A program made the translations under genes and the position numbers. A stretch of DNA of 10,639 nucleotides. It comes from CAZPHU01 sp964419255. GTDB lineage: Bacteria; Fibrobacterota; Chitinivibrionia; Chitinivibrionales; CAYFVL01. The stretch lies in NCBI GenBank assembly GCA_964419255.1, contig CAYQOU010000095.1:1-10639 (forward strand), given 5' to 3'. Below are positions 5,742 to 10,639 of this stretch, one piece after another (position 1 is the first letter of the stretch; the number at the start of each line of letters is the position of its first letter). The notes under the pieces were generated by a model. That model made no database searches, had not been told where the DNA came from, and saw only the letters and a list, made by a program, of their open reading frames with translations.

Positions 5742-6499
5742 GAGGCACAACGCATACCTGTACAGTTGTCAAAAGAGCATCAGCTCTTCTGGTCTTCATA
5801 CTGACTGTGTCCATGGCAACCGTGTGGGCGGGCAGACTTGTATCGCTTAAGAAGCTTGCGGCACATGAGCGTGAGTTGCGTGAGCTCATCGAGGGTAACC
5901 AGGTTATCGCGGTAATGCTCGGAGTATTGGCTTACACCGTTCTGTCATTGATTCCCGGAACATCCGGCAAGTCGGTTGTTGCCGGCTGGCTGTTCGGACA
6001 CCGGCTGGGCATACCACTGGTGCTCTCGGGTCTCACGCTTGCAGCCATGCTGATATTCTTCGTAAGCCGATACGGATTGCGTGATATGGTTGAGAATCGG
6101 ATTGGCAAGTACCTGAGGCGCTTGAACCAGCGGCTTGAAACTGAAGGGGCATTCTATCTTCTCGCGGTGCGTATGGCCCACGCACCGTTCAGCATCGTGA
6201 ACTGGGCGAGCGGGGCCAGTCGCATCCGTCCGTGGACTTTTGCCTGGACAACTGTGACCGGGCTTCTGCCCGGGACATGCGTATTTGTGCATGCGGGAAC
6301 GCAGCTTCCCATGCTCCATGAGCTGATCGATTCCGGTCTTGAACGGCTGGTTGAGCCGCAGCTTTTGCTGGCATTAGCCCTGAGTGGTCTTCTCCCCCTT
6401 GTCTCCAAATGGCTTTTCAATCTGTGGCGATCGCGCCGTTGTGCCTGTGGAGAACATGGTGCTACAGGCACGGCGGCTGAGAAGGGGGCGATAATATGA
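5738..6499 (+). CDS. TVP38/TMEM64-family membrane protein (VTT domain)
   Basis: This 253-residue integral membrane protein belongs to the DedA/TVP38/VTT superfamily. An N-terminal helix (about 14-31) is followed by the VTT core (about 55-192), with the re-entrant-loop motif LIPGTSGKSVVAGWLFG (71-87), RMAHAPFSIVNWASG (145-159) and LPGTCVFVHAG (177-187). These are counterparts of the conserved PG, R-x-x-P-x-x-P-F-N and G-x-x-PGT motifs. A final helix (about 208-228) precedes a basic, cysteine-containing tail. Family members are known or proposed lipid scramblases or flippases, including DedA-type undecaprenyl-phosphate recycling proteins. Between a lipid kinase and a cytidylyltransferase, moving a lipid intermediate across the membrane is a reasonable inference. 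AGGAGG (5722-5727) precedes the start, and ATGA overlaps link it to both neighbours. Confidence 0.93.
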   Translation: MRGTTHTCTVVKRASALLVFILTVSMATVWAGRLVSLKKLAAHERELRELIEGNQVIAVMLGVLAYTVLSLIPGTSGKSVVAGWLFGHRLGIPLVLSGLTLAAMLIFFVSRYGLRDMVENRIGKYLRRLNQRLETEGAFYLLAVRMAHAPFSIVNWASGASRIRPWTFAWTTVTGLLPGTCVFVHAGTQLPMLHELIDSGLERLVEPQLLLALALSGLLPLVSKWLFNLWRSRRCACGEHGATGTAAEKGAII

Positions 6500-7488
6500 C
6501 TGCAGCGGCTGCGGTTCAACTTCCTGTGGTTCTGCTGTACGCAGTCGGCGCACTTGCGTGCGGGTCTGTGCTACGGTTTATCGCTCTCAGAAAAACAGAC
6601 CCGGACATACGGAAGAAACGACTGGCCAGTCTGCTTACGTGGTGGGTTCTGACGCTGGTTGTTGCCGGAGCCGTGTCTTTGGGAAAGGCGGGCGTCTGTG
6701 CGCTTTTCTTTGCGATAAGCTGCATTGCGATACGCGAATATGCGGGAATTGTGATGCCCGGCTCTGCTGTCCGATCAACGGCCTGGACCTTATACATGCT
6801 TGCCGCCGTGAACTACCTGTTTATACTGTTCGACAAAACCCGGGAGTTCTTCGTGTTTTTCCCCATAAGTGTGCTTATGGTCCTTGCGACGGTCAATCTC
6901 CTGAAGGGCAATCCTCGCGAATATGTCCGGTCCACGGCAGGCATGTTCTTCGGTGCAGTAACACTGGTGTATGGCCTTTCACATACCGCTTTACTCTTTT
7001 CCCTTCCTGGTCTCCCGGTAGGGCCGGCAGGTGTCGCGGGGTGGTTTCTGTATCTTCTCATCCTCACGGAAATAAACGACATTACGCAGGCACTTGTCGG
7101 ACGCCGCTTCGGTGCGCACAGCCGCCACAGAATTACGCCGGCCATCTCTCCGAACAAGACCTGGGAGGGTTTTCTCGGCGGCGCTCTGGTTACTACCGTC
7201 CTTGCGTTCGTGCTTCATCCCTGGTTTACCGCTTTTGGAACCCAACGATTCTCCTTCACCGGCGACGAATCGCTTTTATCCGTTGCCGCGGGACTGCTGA
7301 TTTCCCTGAGTGGCTTTTTCGGGGATATCAATATGTCGGCCATCAAACGGGATGCCGGCGTGAAGGATAGCGGTAAACTGCTTCCGGGCATGGGCGGATT
7401 AATAGATCGCATCGACAGCCTGACCTTCACCGGTCCCGCTTTCGTCTACTTCCTGATTCTTGTGCAAGGCAAGGGAGGGCTCTGGTGA
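6496..7488 (+). CDS. CdsA-like phosphatidate cytidylyltransferase
   Basis: This 330-residue polytopic membrane enzyme of the CTP_transf_1 family would convert phosphatidate and CTP to CDP-diacylglycerol. Key segments are TEINDITQALVGRRFG (191-206), ISPNKTWEGFLGG (217-229) and the signature SAIKRDAGVKDSGKLLPG (281-298) followed by MGGLIDRIDS. The signature normally contains HGG; here Met299 replaces that His, while K284-R285, K290-D291 and D304-R305-x-D307 are kept. The TEIND segment and the pairing with a CDP-alcohol phosphatidyltransferase recall the E. coli ynbA/ynbB pair rather than housekeeping cdsA. About eight hydrophobic segments are visible. AGAAGGGGG (6479-6487) precedes the start, whose ATG overlaps the upstream stop (ATGA); its own stop overlaps the next start. 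The substitution may alter activity or substrate. Confidence 0.94.
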   Translation: MTAAAAVQLPVVLLYAVGALACGSVLRFIALRKTDPDIRKKRLASLLTWWVLTLVVAGAVSLGKAGVCALFFAISCIAIREYAGIVMPGSAVRSTAWTLYMLAAVNYLFILFDKTREFFVFFPISVLMVLATVNLLKGNPREYVRSTAGMFFGAVTLVYGLSHTALLFSLPGLPVGPAGVAGWFLYLLILTEINDITQALVGRRFGAHSRHRITPAISPNKTWEGFLGGALVTTVLAFVLHPWFTAFGTQRFSFTGDESLLSVAAGLLISLSGFFGDINMSAIKRDAGVKDSGKLLPGMGGLIDRIDSLTFTGPAFVYFLILVQGKGGLW

Positions 7489-8099
7489 TGCATACTCGCA
7501 TGAACGGTTCTTCCCCGACTAACACTCGGCACCGCCTGCTTACCATACCAAATATACTCTGCATGGTTCGCCTCGCAGGTGCCCCGGCCCTTGTGGGTCT
7601 GGCACTAATGGGCCAACGCCATGGATTTATCGGGGTTTTTCTGTTCCTGGCCTTAACCGACTGGCTTGATGGGAAACTTGCCATCATCTTGAATCAGCGT
7701 TCCCTCTTTGGTGCGCGACTCGACAGCTGGGCGGATGCGGCTATGTATGCGGCCTTATTGACAGGGAGTCTGCTGCTGGAATGGAACACACTGCAGGCTG
7801 AATTCCCGTGGATCATACCCGCAGCAGTAAGCTACGCCGTTTCTGTCATTGCCGGGTACGCCAAATTCGGCCGCTGGCCCAGCTATCACACGCGGGCAGC
7901 TAAGATATCGTGGTTTCTCATCACGCTTGGAGCACTGGTTTTTCTGACAGGATGGTCGGTCATACCCTTGCGTATTGCTATGGCTGCTGTTACTCTGACC
8001 AACATCGAAGCTCTTCTTATTACGATCCTCAGCTCGCGATGGCAGGTAAATGTCGCCTCGGTCTTTTGCCTGGGGAACAACGAACCGGGCGAACAATAA
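7488..8099 (+). CDS. CDP-alcohol phosphatidyltransferase family protein
   Basis: This 203-residue membrane protein would transfer the phosphatidyl group of CDP-diacylglycerol to an alcohol (glycerol phosphate, inositol, serine or other), closing the pathway encoded by the operon. The family motif DxxDGxxAR(x8)GxxxDxxxD is present as DWLDGKLAI (58-66) and GARLDSWAD (75-83). All four metal-binding aspartates (58, 61, 79, 83) and both glycines are in register, but the Arg after Ala is Ile66. The N-terminal TIPNILCMVRLAGAP (19-33) is the usual lead-in. Six hydrophobic segments are plausible. The ATG at 7488, 8 bases after AAGGGAGGG (7471-7479) and overlapping the upstream TGA by one base, is preferred over the GTG at 7485. 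The acceptor alcohol cannot be read from the sequence. It is the last gene of the operon; a dnaK fragment begins 12 bases after its stop. Confidence 0.93.
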   Translation: MHTRMNGSSPTNTRHRLLTIPNILCMVRLAGAPALVGLALMGQRHGFIGVFLFLALTDWLDGKLAIILNQRSLFGARLDSWADAAMYAALLTGSLLLEWNTLQAEFPWIIPAAVSYAVSVIAGYAKFGRWPSYHTRAAKISWFLITLGALVFLTGWSVIPLRIAMAAVTLTNIEALLITILSSRWQVNVASVFCLGNNEPGEQ

Positions 8100-8111
8100 G
8101 GCCCGCTTCGT

Positions 8112-8400
8112 GCTAATACCGTGTTCTCTATCAAGCGATTCATGGGCCGTCGCAGAGAGGAGATAAAGCAGGAAGAAAAGACCGTGCCTTACACGGTGAA
8201 GGGCGGCTCCTCTGAACCCGTACGGATTACCGTCCAGAACAAGGGGTCCTCCCCCGCCGGAAATATCCGCTATGGTGCTGCAGAACCTGAAGAAAGCGGC
8301 AGAGGATTATCTGGGAGCGGAGGTCAAGGAAGCTGTGATAACGGTTCCCGCGCATTTTAATGACTCGCAACGGCAGGCAAACAGGGATGCCGGCAGAATG
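8112..8400 (+). pseudogene. dnaK: Internal fragment of dnaK with a frameshift
   Basis: The reading ANTVFSIKRFMGRRREEI, then VPYTVKGGSSEPVRITVQNK, continues in a shifted frame as PPEISAMVLQNLKKAAEDYL, GAEVKEAVITVPAHFNDSQR and QANRDAGRM. This is the Hsp70 ATPase-domain segment around residues 65-160. The N-terminal phosphate loop is missing, and so is everything after the point where DnaK continues to the NEPTAA segment. The frames are joined by removing one C from the five-C run at 8251-8255. Similarity ends at about 8400 and the frame stops at 8433, overlapping the end of the convergent glycoside hydrolase gene. There is no start codon or ribosome binding site. This is a relic of a larger chaperone locus and pairs logically with the intact J-domain and Hsp20 genes. 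Confidence 0.9.
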
Positions 8401-8429
8401 CACATGTGTGCACCCGCAGTGTATTTCGA

Positions 8430-10250
8430 TTAATCCGAAACTACCAGAATGGTGCCCGATGCAGTCAATTCCGCACCCTGGATGCTGTAAATAAACAGGC
8501 CCGGCCGTAAAGAAAAGGAGGTCGATGCCGATTTTTGACTATTTCCTCTCCACACGCATCTACCATTGGGACGGATCACGGAAATCCGGTGGTGTGGCGG
8601 GATGCCGCTGAAAGAAACCACTCCTTCTGAAATCCTGTATGAATGCTGCCTACCGCCGGTTTTACGGTCATTCACCTTGGCGTGTGAGGAGCTGTGGAGG
8701 GCGATCCTCAAAAATTGCGGTGTCTCGTTTATCTCAGGGATCATAACGTGTGCTCCTTCTGTACCAGCACCACTGACCGTAAGCGGGGTATGTATGCCAT
8801 CAAGACTACCATCCTCGGGAACTATCTGTGTACAGGTAAGCATGGAGGGTACATCTATCCGATAATCGGAAACCGTGGTCCCATCATCGACAAGGCTCTG
8901 CGGTTTGCGGCACCAGACCATCAGCACGATATCATCGGGAGTGCGAGTGTAGCGATATACATACATCTGCGGATCGCCCTCCGCATGTACATCCGCCCCG
9001 GAGAAATGGTAATCTCCGATGGCTCGCCGCATGGTGGTCATATAAAAAAAGCTTGTCTTTCTTTCATAATCATGATCGACATCCTTAACCAGACCGCTGC
9101 TGGAGTACTGGGTGGTACCGGTGGAGTTTGGGTCCTGGTCAAAGTAAACAAATGCTTTGTCGATACCTTCTTTTCTCAGAAGCGCAAAGGATCGCATTAT
9201 ATAGTTTGCCTGCTGAAGTTCGGGGGCATACTGATAGGAGTGATCGGTACCGCCGGCCGTGTAGGTGTCCCAGCCAAACTCGGTCAACCAGACCGGTATG
9301 CCGGGGGCGTTTTGATCCCGCCATCGCAGAATGTCAAACAGACTCGAATCCCCGCGTTCGTAAATACCATTCTCCGGCGACACTCCGGCAGCTCCCGTCC
9401 AGGGCCAGTCAATCGAGTCGGTTGTATTCCAGTATTGATGATAGTTGATCACATCCAGCACCTGACCAACGGGTTTACCCGCGGAGGCAATTGCTGTGTC
9501 CAGGTAGCTTCCGTTAAACGATTCTGATGGATCAAGCCCCGTGCCGGCAAAGCCGCCCATTACATGCAACGCCTGAGCATCACCCTGTTTTACTCCGGCG
9601 ATTGGAAGGGATGCGTCTATTGAGACATCATTGCCGTCATGAACCGCAGAAAGGTATACCCCGTAGTTTTGCGGGTGCCACGTCCCTGCCTGCTCCCACC
9701 ACTGATTCGGTTCGTTGGAATCTTCGAAGTACCTGGCATAATCCAGCCCCTGAATCTTGTCGGAGGTTTCAAGATCATCATCAGCCAGACCGCCGCTTGG
9801 ACCATATCGAGCTGTTAATTGAGCCATGTACTCGGCAGCTTCCCTGTAATGATTTCCCGCGGATCCGTCTCCGTTGTCGTGGAAGCTGTACTTTTCGGTA
9901 GTCACCCAATCGGGAGGTCCCATGAGGCATATGAGTATGTTGATGCTGTCCTGATTGAGTTTCTGGTAGTAGTTATCAAACCATTTCCACCCGCCCTCTG
10001 CAGTGAAGTTCCAGTGATAGGTATCGTTTTGGGGCTCAAACCAGCCCCAGGGGTGATAGTTTCTCACCCAGCGGAAAGGCTGAGACATGTCATAGTGTTC
10101 ATAGTCTCCATTATAGTGGTGGAAGTACAGCTGAGCGTGTACGTTTACTCCCATGAAATCATTCATGGTTCCGTCATATTCGATGTAGGCAAAAAGAGAA
10201 CTCCATGCGCTGAGGATGGATACAACGGTAGTGAATAGAACGTCTCTCAC
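8430..10250 (-). CDS. Secreted clan GH-A glycoside hydrolase with C-terminal sorting-like domain
   Basis: This 606-residue secreted enzyme is likely active on a plant or microbial polysaccharide. A signal peptide (MRDVLFTTVVSILSAWSSLF, then A) covers residues 1-21. A TIM-barrel of GH39/GH5-like type follows, with FEDSNEPNQWW giving the acid/base Glu180 and VWLTEFGWDT giving the nucleophile Glu324, the two strand-end glutamates of clan GH-A. A beta-sandwich-like region follows. The last 60 or so residues (ISVIRPNGRCVW, then FSLRPGLFIYSIQG) resemble type IX secretion sorting tails, with the pattern of a G-R turn and an L-x-x-G-x-Y/F-x-Y strand. The start is GTG at 10250: AGGAG lies 7 bases upstream (10258-10262) and the signal peptide then begins at residue 1. 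An in-frame ATG at 10292 lacks a good site and would bury the signal. The exact GH family and substrate are not resolved. It is convergent with the dnaK fragment. Confidence 0.88.
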   Translation of the reverse strand: MRDVLFTTVVSILSAWSSLFAYIEYDGTMNDFMGVNVHAQLYFHHYNGDYEHYDMSQPFRWVRNYHPWGWFEPQNDTYHWNFTAEGGWKWFDNYYQKLNQDSINILICLMGPPDWVTTEKYSFHDNGDGSAGNHYREAAEYMAQLTARYGPSGGLADDDLETSDKIQGLDYARYFEDSNEPNQWWEQAGTWHPQNYGVYLSAVHDGNDVSIDASLPIAGVKQGDAQALHVMGGFAGTGLDPSESFNGSYLDTAIASAGKPVGQVLDVINYHQYWNTTDSIDWPWTGAAGVSPENGIYERGDSSLFDILRWRDQNAPGIPVWLTEFGWDTYTAGGTDHSYQYAPELQQANYIMRSFALLRKEGIDKAFVYFDQDPNSTGTTQYSSSGLVKDVDHDYERKTSFFYMTTMRRAIGDYHFSGADVHAEGDPQMYVYRYTRTPDDIVLMVWCRKPQSLVDDGTTVSDYRIDVPSMLTCTQIVPEDGSLDGIHTPLTVSGAGTEGAHVMIPEINETPQFLRIALHSSSHAKVNDRKTGGRQHSYRISEGVVSFSGIPPHHRISVIRPNGRCVWRGNSQKSASTSFSLRPGLFIYSIQGAELTASGTILVVSD

Positions 10251-10295
10251 AATGCCACTCCTGCTAATGGAGGAAAGAGTATACCCGGTCATCGA

Positions 10296-10353
10296 GGCGC
10301 AAAAAAAATAGAATGCGCCCTGATAATGAGTATACCAATTGTAATCAGGGGCG
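10296..10353 (-). repeat. Overlapping inverted repeats upstream of the glycoside hydrolase
   Basis: On the plus strand, CGCCCTGAT (10316-10324) pairs with ATCAGGGGCG (10344-10353) with one bulged base and a 19-base loop. The same left arm, as GCGCC (10315-10319), can instead pair with GGCGC (10296-10300) across a 14-base A/T-rich loop. The two hairpins exclude each other. They lie about 45 to 100 bases before the GTG start, so they could be a leader switch, an operator or chance. The remainder of 10354-10436 shows nothing I can name. Confidence 0.3.
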
Positions 10354-10436
10354 GGAAAGGGTTTATTGCAGACGTAGCAAGCCTGATTTTGTGCATGTGG
10401 AGATTAGGTCAATAAAAACGTAAGAGGAATTGTTCT

Positions 10437-10589
10437 TCAATCTACCCGTTTTCCGATAAAAGCATCGATTCCCTCGTGTTCAACATCCAGTTTAAACTGA
10501 TTCAGGGCCAAATAGTTTTGTGCGGAGAAGAAGACTGAAACTGCGGTTTGGGAAAAAGAGGTGGTGCGAAAGAAATAGATGGTGCCATT
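10437..10589 (-). other. Short open frame without a start codon, possible gene remnant
   Basis: After an in-frame TAG at 10592-10590 the minus strand reads NGTIYFFRTTSFSQTAVSVF, then FSAQNYLALNQFKLDVEHEG and IDAFIGKRVD, ending at a TGA. The second half has the look of a real C-terminal helix-strand sequence. There is no ATG or ribosome binding site, and I do not recognise the family. It may be the broken 3' end of a gene, or chance. Confidence 0.22.
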
Positions 10590-10596
10590 CTAAATG

Positions 10597-10623
10597 GCCG
10601 ATACCGGGAAATGCCGGATCGGC
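10597..10623. repeat. Hairpin near the right edge
   Basis: GCCGAT plus CCGG (10597-10607, with an unpaired A at 10603) pairs with CCGG plus ATCGGC (10614-10623) around a GAAATG loop, giving 10 base pairs. No T run follows on either strand, so it is not an obvious terminator. It could be an operator or a repeat unit; a single copy is visible here. Confidence 0.4.
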
Positions 10624-10639
10624 ACATAATCATCATACG

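Noticed and set aside
8694..9527. A 277-residue plus-strand frame as a gene
   Set aside because: It is antisense to the glycoside hydrolase, which has clear catalytic motifs, and its own translation shows no recognisable domain.
1..10639. CRISPR array, tRNA, rRNA or insertion sequence
   Set aside because: No regularly spaced direct repeats, cloverleaf-like sequences, rRNA motifs or transposase reading frames with terminal repeats were seen.

Overview
The window looks like a bacterial chromosome with dense genes, strong AAGGAGGTG-type ribosome binding sites and mid-range G+C. Two features narrow the lineage. A near-perfect sigma-54 promoter drives a small-heat-shock gene cluster. A secreted glycoside hydrolase carries a C-terminal module resembling the type IX secretion (Por-tail) sorting domains of the Fibrobacterota/Bacteroidota side of the tree. 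I infer an anaerobic or environmental member of the FCB group, perhaps near Fibrobacterota/Chitinivibrionia. No rRNA or tRNA is present to confirm this.

Layout. (1) 1-153, minus: start of an N-acetylmuramoyl-L-alanine amidase, cut by the window edge. (2) 294-888, plus: debris, namely a probable NifX-like remnant run into an internal piece of a KefB-type cation:proton antiporter. (3) 992-1696, minus: an intact short J-domain co-chaperone with one reduced zinc finger, followed by a decayed reading frame in the divergent intergenic region. (4) 2172-3577, plus: sigma-54 promoter and three tandem, diverged Hsp20 genes ending in a stem-loop. (5) 3639-3762: a probable frameshifted small membrane-anchored protein. 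(6) 3902-8099, plus: a tightly packed five-gene lipid operon (metallophosphoesterase, diacylglycerol-kinase-family lipid kinase, TVP38/VTT membrane protein, CdsA-like cytidylyltransferase, CDP-alcohol phosphatidyltransferase). (7) 8112-8400: an internal dnaK fragment with an extra C in a C run. (8) 8430-10250, minus: secreted clan GH-A glycoside hydrolase. (9) 10251-10639: inverted repeats and an unidentified short open frame.

How the genes fit together. Intact J-domain protein and Hsp20s, plus broken dnaK and antiporter pieces, make this look like a stress-tolerance island that has been partly rearranged. The KefB-type antiporter beside several Hsp20s recalls the gene content of the transmissible locus of stress tolerance (locus of heat resistance) of Proteobacteria. 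The neighbouring lipid operon encodes in order the activities for diacylglycerol to phosphatidate to CDP-diacylglycerol to a phospholipid, with a putative lipid-scrambling membrane protein between them. Both late enzymes depart from their family signatures at one conserved residue (His to Met in the cytidylyltransferase, Arg to Ile in the transferase), so this may be a specialised membrane-remodelling module rather than housekeeping phospholipid synthesis. That functional link to heat or protein stress is inference from position only.
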